This document shows positions 29,219-37,902 of a stretch of DNA of 64,000 nucleotides, one piece after another; within the stretch, counting starts at the first letter, position 1; every line of letters begins with the position of its first letter. The position numbers and the translations under genes are program-made. Where the stretch lies: the NCBI GenBank assembly GCA_018434355.1, contig JAHDPL010000012.1, positions 95,751 through 159,750 of the forward strand. Reading direction: 5' to 3'. Below the pieces are notes generated by a model, which was not told the origin of the DNA, searched no databases, and worked only from the letters and a program-made list of their open reading frames with translations. The DNA is from Sporomusaceae bacterium (GTDB lineage Bacteria > Bacillota > Negativicutes > UBA1444).

Positions 29219-29740
29219 TTACGGCCCGATAAACTCCTGCACCAAATAGACCCCGCCGCGCGCATCCGGCCTGACGCCGATGCCAATCTCGGTAAATTTG
29301 GGATTGAGGATGTTTTCCCGATGTAGCGGACTCTCCAGCAGCATCCGGTGAGCCGTTTCCACATCCGGACTGAGGGCGATATTCTCACCGGCATTGGGAA
29401 AATCGATGCCGACCGCCGCCATTCGATCGAACGGGTCCTTTCCATCCGGATCTACATGGGCAAAGAACTTGCGGTTGCGCATATCTTGGGCAAAATCAGC
29501 CGCCAGCTTGGACAGTTGCACGTTCACCTTAAGCGGCTCCAGTCCTTCATTTTGCCGGGCTTGATTGAGCAAATTCACGGCAAGTTGTTCCTGCGGCGAC
29601 AGAGTATATGGTTTTGCAGCCGATGTCACCGAGGCGGGCGCTTTCGCCGGAACAGGCGCTGCGACTGCCGCCATCCCCGGCAAGCATGCAACAAAAACAA
29701 TCAGCAGCAGCAACCCGATCCTCAACAAAACAACTCTCAT
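29219..29740 (-). CDS. secreted CAP/SCP-domain protein (YkwD-like)
   Basis: 173 aa from the ATG at 29740 (GGGAGTG six bases upstream; the longer frame overlaps rsmA). Signal peptide MRVVLLRIGLLLLIVFVACLPGMAAVAA, a short Pro/Ala linker, then a CAP domain: LLNQARQNEGLEPLKVNVQLSKLAADFAQDMRNRKFFAHVDPDG, GENIALSPDVETAHRMLLESPLHRENILNPKFTEIGIGV. The His/Glu residues of the CAP cavity are present. Role unknown; bacterial members are often linked to spores or envelopes. It follows rsmA by 16 bp. Confidence 0.9.
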   Translation of the reverse strand: MRVVLLRIGLLLLIVFVACLPGMAAVAAPVPAKAPASVTSAAKPYTLSPQEQLAVNLLNQARQNEGLEPLKVNVQLSKLAADFAQDMRNRKFFAHVDPDGKDPFDRMAAVGIDFPNAGENIALSPDVETAHRMLLESPLHRENILNPKFTEIGIGVRPDARGGVYLVQEFIGP

Positions 29741-29756
29741 TGCAGTCACTCCCTTG

Positions 29757-30602
29757 CTAATCATGATATGCCCGGCTCAGTGCAGCAAATTCATCCATCG
29801 ACAGCGTTTCCCCTCTGCGTTTTCCATCGATGCCGGTTACTTTCAACATTTCGACAATCGAAGCCTTGTCAAAGCCGCAGCCCTGCAACGAATTGGCCAA
29901 CGTCTTGCGTCGTTGGCCGAACGCCGCGCGTACGACCCGGAAAAACAGTTTCTCCGAGGGAACCGACACCGGCGCAGCCTTGCGCATGGTACAAAGAATC
30001 ACGGCCGAATCCACCGCCGGCGGCGGCAGGAATGAGCTCGCCGGCACTTCGAACATTTTTTTCGCTTCGGTATAATACTGGACAGCCACCGATAAGGCCC
30101 CGTAATCCTTGCCTCCCGGCGCTGCCGTCATCCTGTCGGCGACTTCCTTTTGCACCATGAACACCATTTTGGTGGCGGCAACCCGCTCTTCCAAAATTTT
30201 CATCACAATCGGCGTCGTAATGTAATACGGCAAGTTCCCTGCGATGCAGAAAGGTTCTTCTCCCATCGTCTCGGCAAAATCCAGCGCCAGAACGTCTCCC
30301 TGAACCACGCGCACATTTTCATAAGCTTTCAAGGTGGTAGCCATAATTTCGATACAGCGACGATCGAGTTCCACCGCAGTCACCGCCGCGCCAGTCATCG
30401 CCAGTTGCTGGGTCAGCGTGCCGATACCGGGCCCAATCTCCAGCACCCGCATACCTGGTTGCAGCTCCAGCGTCGCAGCGATCGATCCGACAACCGCCTC
30501 ATCGACCAAAAAATGTTGGCCGAGTTTTTTTTGTGTACGGATGCCAAAGCTGGCTAAGATATGCCGGGTCACTTCCCGCTTGGCGATGATCGGTTCAGTC
30601 AT
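29757..30602 (-). CDS. rsmA: 16S rRNA dimethyladenosine transferase
   Basis: Dimethylates A1518 and A1519 of 16S rRNA (E. coli numbering) late in 30S assembly. 281 aa. KLGQHFLVDEAVVGSI, VLEIGPGIGTLTQQLAMTGAAVTAVELD (SAM motif I) and the catalytic NLPYYITTPIVMKILE are diagnostic, as is the C-terminal FGQRRKTLANSL. It overlaps rnmV by 8 bp in the conserved metG-tatD-yabE-rnmV-rsmA order. Confidence 0.98.
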   Translation of the reverse strand: MTEPIIAKREVTRHILASFGIRTQKKLGQHFLVDEAVVGSIAATLELQPGMRVLEIGPGIGTLTQQLAMTGAAVTAVELDRRCIEIMATTLKAYENVRVVQGDVLALDFAETMGEEPFCIAGNLPYYITTPIVMKILEERVAATKMVFMVQKEVADRMTAAPGGKDYGALSVAVQYYTEAKKMFEVPASSFLPPPAVDSAVILCTMRKAAPVSVPSEKLFFRVVRAAFGQRRKTLANSLQGCGFDKASIVEMLKVTGIDGKRRGETLSMDEFAALSRAYHD

Positions 30603-31143
30603 TACGCGCCTCCCATTTTGCTAGTGCCTGGTCAAACTCCGCCCGACTTACGCCATAACGGTTCAGCCGTTGCAGAAAAGTCTTGGCGTTGGCCCAGCCG
30701 ATTCCCAGTTCCGTGCCAAGAAACGCCCGCTTATCGGCCGCCTCGTTTACACCGGCCAGACCATTGTCCACAATATCAGTTATATCAAATTCGGTTCCTG
30801 GGGTAACTTCAGCCAATCGAACTTTTGCCAGTGCGGTCCGGATTTGCTCGGGCGAAGCCTTTTCCACGCCAATACGTCCGTCATCGCCGATTGCTTCGCT
30901 ACGGGGCACAAAGGCATGTCCGGCTGCGGGGAACCGTTCACGCAGAAACGAACGTATCCGTTCCCCTGCGCTGTCTGGATCGGTCAGAATAATGATCCCT
31001 CGCCGTTGATAGGCAGCCTCGATCTGACCAACCAGCTGCCGGGTCAGGGAAAATCCGCCGGTAATCAGGCAATCCGCTTCGACACTGCGCCGAACGGCCG
31101 CTACATCACTCTTGCCTTCCACTATGATAACCTGTTGAATCAA
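30595..31143 (-). CDS. rnmV: ribonuclease M5
   Basis: Matures 5S rRNA in Firmicutes. 182 aa; the Toprim domain occupies the first ~120 residues with IIVEGKSDVAAVRRSVEADCLITGGFSLT (catalytic Glu) and GIIILTDPDSAGERIRSFL (DxD). It starts with TTG at 31143 behind AGGGAGATGG and overlaps the rsmA start, as in B. subtilis. Confidence 0.95.
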   Translation of the reverse strand: MIQQVIIVEGKSDVAAVRRSVEADCLITGGFSLTRQLVGQIEAAYQRRGIIILTDPDSAGERIRSFLRERFPAAGHAFVPRSEAIGDDGRIGVEKASPEQIRTALAKVRLAEVTPGTEFDITDIVDNGLAGVNEAADKRAFLGTELGIGWANAKTFLQRLNRYGVSRAEFDQALAKWEARND

Positions 31144-31202
31144 TCGTCCATCTCCCTAGTGTAATATCCGGCATATCATCATATTACCATGCCGCACCCA
31201 AA

Positions 31203-31229
31203 CAAGAAAAGCGGGACCTACGTCCCGCT
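31203..31229 (-). terminator. intrinsic terminator after the yabE-like gene
   Basis: On the minus strand an 8-bp GC-rich stem AGCGGGAC/GTCCCGCT with a GTAG loop runs into TTTTCTTGTTT, 24 bp past the yabE stop. It separates metG-tatD-yabE from rnmV-rsmA. Confidence 0.75.
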
Positions 31230-31253
31230 CTCTTACTCAGGCTTGTTAACGCT

Positions 31254-32249
31254 TCACTCTGCAAGAATATAAACTTCCACCTTGCGGCGTCCGAACCGTA
31301 TGGCTTCGTTGTAATCCTCAATGCAGAGATCTATTTTGTGTCCCTTGATCGCTCCGCCGGTGTCGGCCGCCAAGGCGAGTCCGTAACCCGGGATGAACAC
31401 GCGGGTCCCCAGCGGAATCAAACGGGGATCCACGGCGACAATGCCACGTTTGGCCGGAATCCCGCTGGCGGTAATTCCCGACTGACCGTCATCAAACGGG
31501 GTATAGGCGGTCGCTTCCATTACTAACAATTTCTTGAAACGGATTGTGCCGCGGCTGGGATCATTCGATTCACGGGTCCCTACCCGCAAAATTTCTGGCT
31601 TCGGCTCCACCAGAATTTTCTCTTTCAAGATGTCGTAGCCGGCTTCCCGGCCTTCTTCGAACATTTGCCGTACCGTGGCCAGTTTTTTTCCTGGCACGCC
31701 GGGTTCCACAACAGCCTCCATGCCTTTTTCCATCATAGCATCAGGCTGGCGGATAATCGGGAAAGGAACGGGCAATTCCTTTTCCACTGTTTTGTCTGAC
31801 AGAGTCAATAGTCGGATATTCATGCTCTGGGTCGGTCGGGTCGAAGCGTCAGGCACTGTTTTATAGGCCCGGGAATTATATCCCAGCGATTCGGCCACTT
31901 CTCCCACTGTGGGCTTGCCGGACCATACGAATTCGACTTTGGAGCCGATCGTCAAGGTCATCGGAATTGCCCGGTATACTTCGATAACACTGGCTTTTCC
32001 CGCCTCGTTCGCCACGACGCGGTATTCGTCGCGGGCGCCTAGCAATACGCCCGCAACTGAAAGAATTTCCTTGGGATCCGGCGACAATGCGCCGGCAACG
32101 ATCTCTTTGCCATCCACCTTGATGACAATTTTTGAATTTGCCCATACGAAGCCACTGACAAACACTGCCGCCGTGAGCAGCAAAATCATCGTGACCGCTT
32201 TAACTCTGCCGTTTAAGTAGTTCCGCCTGTTGTGCTGAATTTGATACAC
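31254..32249 (-). CDS. yabE: YabE-like cell-wall protein (DUF348/G5-3D domain)
   Basis: A GTG at 32249 directly behind GGGGGGAG gives 331 aa. An N-terminal membrane/secretion segment (VTMILLLTAAVFVSGFVWA) is followed by DUF348-type repeats (~residues 40-160), a G5-like region, and a C-terminal 3D domain: LVMEATAYTPFDDGQSGITASG ... GIVAVDPRLIPLGTRVFIPGYGLALAADTGGAIKGHKIDL, with the catalytic aspartates of the lytic-transglycosylase-like (Rpf/MltA) fold. It is expected to act on peptidoglycan. Position between tatD and rnmV is as in B. subtilis. Confidence 0.93.
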   Translation of the reverse strand: MYQIQHNRRNYLNGRVKAVTMILLLTAAVFVSGFVWANSKIVIKVDGKEIVAGALSPDPKEILSVAGVLLGARDEYRVVANEAGKASVIEVYRAIPMTLTIGSKVEFVWSGKPTVGEVAESLGYNSRAYKTVPDASTRPTQSMNIRLLTLSDKTVEKELPVPFPIIRQPDAMMEKGMEAVVEPGVPGKKLATVRQMFEEGREAGYDILKEKILVEPKPEILRVGTRESNDPSRGTIRFKKLLVMEATAYTPFDDGQSGITASGIPAKRGIVAVDPRLIPLGTRVFIPGYGLALAADTGGAIKGHKIDLCIEDYNEAIRFGRRKVEVYILAE

Positions 32250-32321
32250 AGGACTCCCCCCTTTTCCGGACAAAGTGGATTATAGCACAGAGAAAAAGTC
32301 TCCGTCAAATCGACCCCTGGC

Positions 32322-33092
32322 TCAGACAGCCGGAATTCGGAACAGACGGCAGGCATTTTCACTGGTTGCCCGGGCCAGTTCGGCCAGCGACAATTCACGC
32401 AGCGCCGCGATTTCCTCGGCCACCAGTCGCACATGGGCCGGTTCGTTGCGACGACCTCGATAGGCCTGCGGCGTTAGATAGGGCGAATCGGTCTCCACCA
32501 GCAACCGGTCAAGTGGCACATAACGGGCCACTTCTTTGGTTTTGGCGGATTTCGGGAATGTCACCGGCCCGGCGATGGAAATATAATAGCCGAGCTTCAG
32601 ATATTGCCGCGCCGTTTCGACACTGCCGGAAAAGCAGTGGAATACTCCCTCCAGGCCCTTGGCTGTACTACGGATGATTTCAAAGGTATCGGCATGCGCT
32701 TCCCGTTCGTGGACGACAAATGGTTTGCCGGTCTGGCGCGCGATGTCCAGCTGCCGCAGAAACACTTCCTGCTGCACTGGACGCGGTGACAGGTCGTAGT
32801 GGTAATCGAGGCCGATTTCGCCAATCGCCACCACCCTCGGGTGTGAGGCCCAACGCACCAGTTGCTGGTAATCTTGTTCCTGCATATCTTTTGCATCGTG
32901 CGGATGCATGCCGACGGTCGCATAAACCTGCGGATATCGCTCGGCCAGAGCGACAGAACGGGCTGAAGAAGCCATGTCAGCGCCGATATTTACGATCAGG
33001 TCTACGCCGGCCGCGCTGGCCCGCGCCAGCACCTCGTCGCGGTCGGCGTCGAAGCGATCGTCATCAATGTGTGCGTGCGAATCAATCAGCAT
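32322..33092 (-). CDS. tatD: TatD-family metal-dependent hydrolase
   Basis: 256 aa from the ATG at 33092, which overlaps the metG stop (TAATG). The metal-ligand motifs of the TIM-barrel DNase family are seen: MLIDSHAHIDDDRFD, VAIGEIGLDYHYD, KPFVVHEREAH, GVFHCFSGS and LLVETDSPYLTPQAYRGRRNEPAHV. Proposed 3'-5' DNase or D-Tyr deacylase activities in the family; the exact role is open. Same place as B. subtilis yabD. Confidence 0.95.
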   Translation of the reverse strand: MLIDSHAHIDDDRFDADRDEVLARASAAGVDLIVNIGADMASSARSVALAERYPQVYATVGMHPHDAKDMQEQDYQQLVRWASHPRVVAIGEIGLDYHYDLSPRPVQQEVFLRQLDIARQTGKPFVVHEREAHADTFEIIRSTAKGLEGVFHCFSGSVETARQYLKLGYYISIAGPVTFPKSAKTKEVARYVPLDRLLVETDSPYLTPQAYRGRRNEPAHVRLVAEEIAALRELSLAELARATSENACRLFRIPAV

Positions 33093-35053
33093 TATTTCAC
33101 TTTGCAACCGGCCGGCAAATCAGGGGCCGTAACCAACGACAACATCGTGCGGTCGGCATCGGAAGCGGCGAGCAGCATGCCGTGCGATTCGATGCCGCGG
33201 ATTTTGGCCGGCTTCAGGTTGGCGATCACAATCACCGTGCGCCCGACCATGTCCTCCGGCGAGTAATACTGCGAAATGCCGGAAACAATGGTGCGTTGTT
33301 CGCTGCCGAGATCGACCGAAAGTTTCAGCAGTTTATCGGTTTTTTCGACTTTTTCCGCCGCCGTCACCTTGGCGGTGCGCAAGTCTAGCTTGGCAAAATC
33401 ATCGATTGTGATTTCAGCAGGACCTTCAGGCGCAACGGCCGCAACCTGATGCTTCTCCGGTTGTTGTTCCTGCTGGTTTGCCGGTTTCTCCGCCGGAGCT
33501 TCTTCGGGTTTCTCTTCGATCCGGGGGAAAATCGGCTCCGGTTTGCCGGTCCGGTGTCCAGGTTGGAACTGTCCGTCGGCGCCGAAATTGCCAAGGCGCT
33601 CCATCGCGCCGGGAACAACTGCGGATTCCAGACCAAGCTGCGAACGAATCCGACCGGCAGTCGTCGGAATAAACGGCGCCACCAGCACCGATACGATGGC
33701 CAGAACTTCCAGCAGGTTTTGCAGCACGGTATTGAGCCGGGCGGCTTTTGCCGGATCCTTGGCCAGGATCCAGGGTTCGGTCTCGTCGATGTATTTGTTG
33801 GCTCGGCCGATCAGCTGCCAAATTTCCTTGATCGCCGCATTGATCTCCATGCGGTCCATCTGTTCGCGATAACGCGGCGCAAGCGCTTTGGCCATTTCAA
33901 TCAAACCGGCGTCCATTTCTGTCGGCGCTTCGGTGGCGCCAAGCGCGCCGCCGTTGTAACGCTGCATCATGTTGAGAGTGCGGTGCAGTAGATTCCCCAG
34001 GTCATTGGCCAAATCGGAGTTGATCCGTTTGATCAGGGCATCGCGCGAAAAATTGCCGTCCTGGCCCAGATTGATTTCCCGCAGCAAAAAGAAGCGGATC
34101 GCATCGGCGCCGAATTCTTCGATCAACAGTACCGGATCGACCACATTGCCCTTGGACTTCGACATCTTGTCGCCTTCCACCACCAACCAGCCGTGACCAT
34201 AGATCTGCTTCGGCAATTCCACGCCCAGCGCCATCAGGATGATCGGCCAGATGATCGAGTGGAACCGCACGATTTCTTTGCCGACCAGATGGATGTCGGC
34301 CGGCCAGTAACGGGCAAATTTCTCCGGATCATGCAAATAGCCGGAGGCAGTGATGTAGTTGGTCAATGCGTCAAACCAGACATATACGACATGTTTGCGA
34401 TCAAACGGCACCGGAATGCCCCAGTCGAAGGTCGTGCGGGAAACGCAGAGATCTTCCAGTCCCTGTTTGATGAAATTGATCATTTCGTTGCGGCGGGACA
34501 CCGGCTGGATAAACTCGGGATGCTCTTCGATATGTTTCAGCAACCGTTCCTGGTATTTGGACATCCGGAAAAAATAACTCTCTTCCTGGACCCGCTCGAC
34601 CGGTCGGCCGCAATCGGGGCAGTTTCCTTCGGTCAGCTGGCGTTCCAGCCAGAAAGTCTCGCAGGGCGTACAGTACCAGCCTTCATAAGCGGCTTTGTAG
34701 ATATCGCCCTGATCAAAAATTTTCTGGAAGATCGTCTGTACCACTTCGTGATGACGCGCTTCGGTCGTACGGATGAAATCGTCATGGCTGACGCCGAGTT
34801 TTTCCCATAGCATCTGGAATGAGGCCACGATCTTATCGACGTATTGGATCGGGCTAAGCCCGTTTTCCGCCGCTTTGCGCTGGATTTTCTGGCCATGTTC
34901 GTCCGACCCTGTCAAAAAGAAGACGTCGCGCCCGGCCAAGCGTTGGAATCGGGCCACAGCATCGGCAATGGTCGTGCAATAAGCATGTCCGATATGCAGT
35001 CGGTCACTCGGGTAGTAAATCGGGGTGCTGATAAAAAATGGTTGTTTGTTCAC
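33092..35053 (-). CDS. metG: methionyl-tRNA synthetase
   Basis: Charges tRNA-Met. 653 aa. It starts with GTG at 35053 after AGGAGGTAC. HIGH motif in DRLHIGHAYCTTIADAV, a zinc-knuckle with CTPCETFW ... GNCPDCGRPVE, and KMSKS in EGDKMSKSKGNVVDP. After the anticodon-binding domain, a Pro/Glu/Gln-rich linker (about residues 500-545) leads to a C-terminal EMAP/Trbp-type tRNA-binding domain (FAKLDLRTAKVTAAEKVEKTDKLLKLSVDLG), present in Bacillus-type enzymes. Confidence 0.98.
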   Translation of the reverse strand: MNKQPFFISTPIYYPSDRLHIGHAYCTTIADAVARFQRLAGRDVFFLTGSDEHGQKIQRKAAENGLSPIQYVDKIVASFQMLWEKLGVSHDDFIRTTEARHHEVVQTIFQKIFDQGDIYKAAYEGWYCTPCETFWLERQLTEGNCPDCGRPVERVQEESYFFRMSKYQERLLKHIEEHPEFIQPVSRRNEMINFIKQGLEDLCVSRTTFDWGIPVPFDRKHVVYVWFDALTNYITASGYLHDPEKFARYWPADIHLVGKEIVRFHSIIWPIILMALGVELPKQIYGHGWLVVEGDKMSKSKGNVVDPVLLIEEFGADAIRFFLLREINLGQDGNFSRDALIKRINSDLANDLGNLLHRTLNMMQRYNGGALGATEAPTEMDAGLIEMAKALAPRYREQMDRMEINAAIKEIWQLIGRANKYIDETEPWILAKDPAKAARLNTVLQNLLEVLAIVSVLVAPFIPTTAGRIRSQLGLESAVVPGAMERLGNFGADGQFQPGHRTGKPEPIFPRIEEKPEEAPAEKPANQQEQQPEKHQVAAVAPEGPAEITIDDFAKLDLRTAKVTAAEKVEKTDKLLKLSVDLGSEQRTIVSGISQYYSPEDMVGRTVIVIANLKPAKIRGIESHGMLLAASDADRTMLSLVTAPDLPAGCKVK

Positions 35054-35137
35054 TTTGTACCTCCTGTTTCTTGTCCGCTTCCGGTGGATATTCTCGTTAA
35101 TTTCCGCAAGCTAACCCGTGCAATTGGAAATAACAGG

Positions 35138-35167
35138 TTGACATTCGGCGTAACAATATGGTATTTT
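35138..35167 (+). promoter_or_regulatory. promoter of the abrB-like gene
   Basis: A perfect TTGACA (35138-35143), an 18-bp spacer and TATTTT (35162-35167), 52 bp ahead of the ATG with AGGAGGGG at about 35200. The -10 is weak. Confidence 0.5.
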
Positions 35168-35218
35168 TAACATAAAGCACCATGTGCTTGCAAAGCAGGA
35201 AGGAGGGGATCCAAGATC

Positions 35219-35467
35219 ATGAAATCAACAGGAATTGTGCGCAAGGTCGATGAATTGGGACGGGTTGTCATTCCGATCGAACTCCGTCGCACGCTCGGCA
35301 TCAACGAAAAAGATGCGCTGGAAATCTATGTGGAAAATGATCGCATCATTCTCAAGAAATATGAGCCATCGAATGCTTGTGTTTTTTGCGGCAGTGAGGA
35401 GAAGTTGTCCCTGTTCCAGAGCAAAAGCATCTGTTCAAGTTGCCGACACGACCTCGCCAAGAAGTAG
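35219..35467 (+). CDS. abrB: AbrB/SpoVT-family transition-state regulator
   Basis: 82 aa. The N-terminal swapped-hairpin DNA-binding domain reads MKSTGIVRKVDELGRVVIPIELRRTLGINEKDALEIYVENDRIILKKY. The short tail carries CVFCGSEEKLSLFQSKSICSSC, two CxxC pairs that could bind a metal, as in many clostridial AbrB proteins. At this length it is AbrB-like rather than SpoVT (~178 aa). It is divergent from metG and converges on rsmI, one base apart. Confidence 0.93.
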   Translation: MKSTGIVRKVDELGRVVIPIELRRTLGINEKDALEIYVENDRIILKKYEPSNACVFCGSEEKLSLFQSKSICSSCRHDLAKK

Positions 35468-36337
35468 TCAGTCCGATTTAATTACCAGCTGATATACCCG
35501 CCTGCGCGGGAGTTCCAAACTGGACGCCGTCATTTTGATGGCGTCTTTTTTATTTTCCCCTGACGCAATCAGCTTATTAACGGCCTGCAAGATCTGATCA
35601 TCAGACAAGGCTGCCTCCTTTGAAATTGGGCTTTCGTGTTCAGTCGCAACCGCCGCTGCGCCTTCCACCAGCAGCGTAAATTCACCGCGCGGTTTGTTCT
35701 GTCCATACCACTCGCTCAATTCGCTGAAACGACCACGGCGAAACTCCTCGTGCAACTTGGTCAGCTCGCGGCCGATCACCGCTCGCCGGTCGCCCAGCAC
35801 CGTCAGCAAGTCGGCCAATGTCTTGGACAGCTGATGTGGTGATTCATAAAACAACAACGTAACGGGGACATTCTGCAGAGAACGGATTTTCGCCCGTCGT
35901 GCAGTCGATACTTTCGGCAAAAAACCGACAAACATAAAGCCGTCTGTCGCCAATCCGGATGCAACCAAAGCTGTCAACGCCGCATTGGCCCCGGGAATCG
36001 GCGTCACCCGCACGCCAGCCTCGACCGCCAGGCGGACCAGATCTTCACCGGGGTCGGAAATTCCGGGCAGGCCCGCATCGCTGACCAAGGCGATATTTTT
36101 TCCTGTCAACAGCTTTTCCAACAATTCCGGCCCCTTGGTCCGGCGATTGTGTTCGTGATAGCTGGTCAGCGGAACATGAATATCAAAATGGCTGATCAGT
36201 TTGCGGCTGTGCCGGGTATCTTCGGCGGCGATTAAGTCGACGCTGCGCAACGTTTCCACGGCGCGGAAGGTCATATCGCCCAGATTGCCGATTGGCGTCG
36301 CACACAGGTACAATGTGCCAGGTCCGTCTATAGACAA
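35468..36337 (-). CDS. rsmI: 16S rRNA 2'-O-ribose C1402 methyltransferase
   Basis: Methylates C1402 in the 30S decoding centre. The frame is open to 36388, but a TTG at 36337, six bases after GAGGCG and 11 bp past the trmN6 stop, gives LSIDGPGTLYLCATPIGNLGDMTFRAVE, 289 aa and normal for RsmI. Diagnostic motifs are VSDAGLPGISDPGEDLVRLA, IPGANAALTALVASGL and LLFYESPHQLSKTL. The last ~30 codons contain a plus-strand terminator for the convergent abrB gene. Confidence 0.96.
   Translation of the reverse strand: MSIDGPGTLYLCATPIGNLGDMTFRAVETLRSVDLIAAEDTRHSRKLISHFDIHVPLTSYHEHNRRTKGPELLEKLLTGKNIALVSDAGLPGISDPGEDLVRLAVEAGVRVTPIPGANAALTALVASGLATDGFMFVGFLPKVSTARRAKIRSLQNVPVTLLFYESPHQLSKTLADLLTVLGDRRAVIGRELTKLHEEFRRGRFSELSEWYGQNKPRGEFTLLVEGAAAVATEHESPISKEAALSDDQILQAVNKLIASGENKKDAIKMTASSLELPRRRVYQLVIKSD
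35523..35556 (+). terminator. plus-strand terminator lying inside the rsmI reading frame
   Basis: GACGCCGTCA, a TTT loop and TGATGGCGTC (9 of 10 paired) are followed by TTTTTTATTTTCC on the plus strand. It starts 56 bp past the abrB stop and so would end the abrB transcript, yet the same bases encode the C-terminal part of RsmI on the opposite strand (KKDAIKMTAS). Confidence 0.75.
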
Positions 36338-36347
36338 TCGTTTCGCC

Positions 36348-37091
36348 TCATTTTCCGCCAGAATAATAAGACAGTATTTCCGGGTCATATTTGCCTGGCG
36401 CCTGATAAATCGCTAGCGGCGGCAGCACAGTCAATCCAGCTTTCACGCCTTTTGCCGCTTCCACCAAAACCATTTTGGCCGGTCGGTCGGCAAAAGGGTG
36501 GACAAACCGCAGGCGTTTCGGTTCCATGCCGGCATTGCGCAAAGCGTTGCAGATATCGGCCAGCCGTTCCGGCAAGTGAATCATCGCGAATCGTCCCCTA
36601 TTCTGCAGGAGAAAGGCCGCAGCGCTTACAAAGTCCTGCAGACCGGCAGTTGTCTCATGTCTGGCCCGAGCCACTGCGTCAACCGGACTGATCCGTCCGG
36701 AGGCCGGCAATCGATATGGCGGGTTGGCAGTTACCATCGCGTAATCTCCGGCGGAAAAATAGCGGCGGATCTCCTTGACGTCGCCACAGACAAACTGTAA
36801 CCTATCGGACAGGCCATTCCAGTATGCCGAGCGGGTCGCCATATCAACGAGTTCTGCATTGCTATCGAGCCCGGCAGCGCTCCAAAGCCCCCGCGACAAC
36901 AGAAGCATGGTGATCGCGCCGGTGCCGGAGCCAAGATCCACGGCGCGGTCTCGTGGTCGCACAGTTGCAAAAAACGCCAGTAGCACCGCATCGATTGAGA
37001 ACCGGAAAGCCGCCTCGCTCTGGATGATACGCCAATCGCAAACGCCGAGAGAGTCGACGCGTTCGCCAGGTTGCAGCTCAGGCGGAACCAT
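36348..37091 (-). CDS. trmN6: tRNA1(Val) adenine-37 N6-methyltransferase family protein (TrmN6/YabB)
   Basis: 247 aa from the ATG at 37091, which overlaps the ricT end by 14 bp; the frame further up runs inside ricT. A SAM-dependent N6-adenine methyltransferase: VDLGSGTGAITMLLLSRG (motif I) and MVTANPPYRLPASGR with catalytic NPPY. B. subtilis yabB holds the same place between ricT and rsmI. Substrate assigned from family. Confidence 0.9.
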   Translation of the reverse strand: MVPPELQPGERVDSLGVCDWRIIQSEAAFRFSIDAVLLAFFATVRPRDRAVDLGSGTGAITMLLLSRGLWSAAGLDSNAELVDMATRSAYWNGLSDRLQFVCGDVKEIRRYFSAGDYAMVTANPPYRLPASGRISPVDAVARARHETTAGLQDFVSAAAFLLQNRGRFAMIHLPERLADICNALRNAGMEPKRLRFVHPFADRPAKMVLVEAAKGVKAGLTVLPPLAIYQAPGKYDPEILSYYSGGK

Positions 37092-37902
37092 CGTCTTCTT
37101 TTTCAGCCACTTCAGCGATCGGCAACTGTGAAACACTGCCGTCGCCGCGTTTTACTGAAACGGTGTTGCGGGCAGGATCAACGGCGATCACGTTGCCTTC
37201 ACCGTCCGGCGCGATAACCCGCGCACCAGGCTTCGGCGCCGACTGTTTTCGGCAGGCCGGACCTGCATAAAGATTGCTTTCGTATTTTAGGCAACACATC
37301 AGCCGACCGCAAATACCGGAGATTTTCGCCGGGTTGAGTGAAAGATTCTGCTCTTTGGCCATCCGGATTGACACCGGTTCAAAATCGCCAAGGAAGGTCG
37401 CGCAACAGAGACTGCGCCCGCAACAACCGATGCCGCCCAGCATTTTTGCCTCGTCACGCACCCCGATTTGGCGCAATTCAATCCGGGTACGAAAAATCCC
37501 GGCCAAATCTTTGACCAATTCGCGAAAATCGACCCGCCCTTCCGCGGTAAAATAAAAGATGATCTTGGAAACATCAAACGTATATTCCACACTGACTAAA
37601 TTCATGTCCAGTTTGTGGGTTTCGATTTTTTGGCTGCAAACACGCAGCGCCTCTGCTTCGCGGGCTTCATTGTCGGCGACTTTGGCGATGTCTTTTTCCG
37701 TCGCTTTACGCAGCACCGGTTTAAGCGGGGTCATTACTTCCGTTTCCGCCATTTGGCGGGCCGGAATGACCACGTGACCGAATTCGAGTCCGCGGGCCGT
37801 TTCAACGATTACCGGATCCTCTTTGGCCAGGCTGAGGTTGCCGGGATCGAAATAGTATATCTTGCCGGCTTTCTTAAACCGGACTCCGACGATGGTCTGC
37901 AT
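37078..37902 (-). CDS. ricT: PSP1-domain protein RicT (YaaT)
   Basis: Subunit of the Ric (YaaT-YlbF-YmcA) complex that directs RNase Y mRNA maturation in B. subtilis. 274 aa with the PSP1 domain (residues ~60-145) and two conserved cysteine clusters, GCCGRSLCCATFL and GRLMCCLKYESNLY, which supply Fe-S ligands in YaaT. It overlaps the holB end by 29 bp and the trmN6 start by 14 bp. The partners are not in this window. B. subtilis yabA, usually next, is missing here. Confidence 0.93.
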   Translation of the reverse strand: MQTIVGVRFKKAGKIYYFDPGNLSLAKEDPVIVETARGLEFGHVVIPARQMAETEVMTPLKPVLRKATEKDIAKVADNEAREAEALRVCSQKIETHKLDMNLVSVEYTFDVSKIIFYFTAEGRVDFRELVKDLAGIFRTRIELRQIGVRDEAKMLGGIGCCGRSLCCATFLGDFEPVSIRMAKEQNLSLNPAKISGICGRLMCCLKYESNLYAGPACRKQSAPKPGARVIAPDGEGNVIAVDPARNTVSVKRGDGSVSQLPIAEVAEKEDDGSA

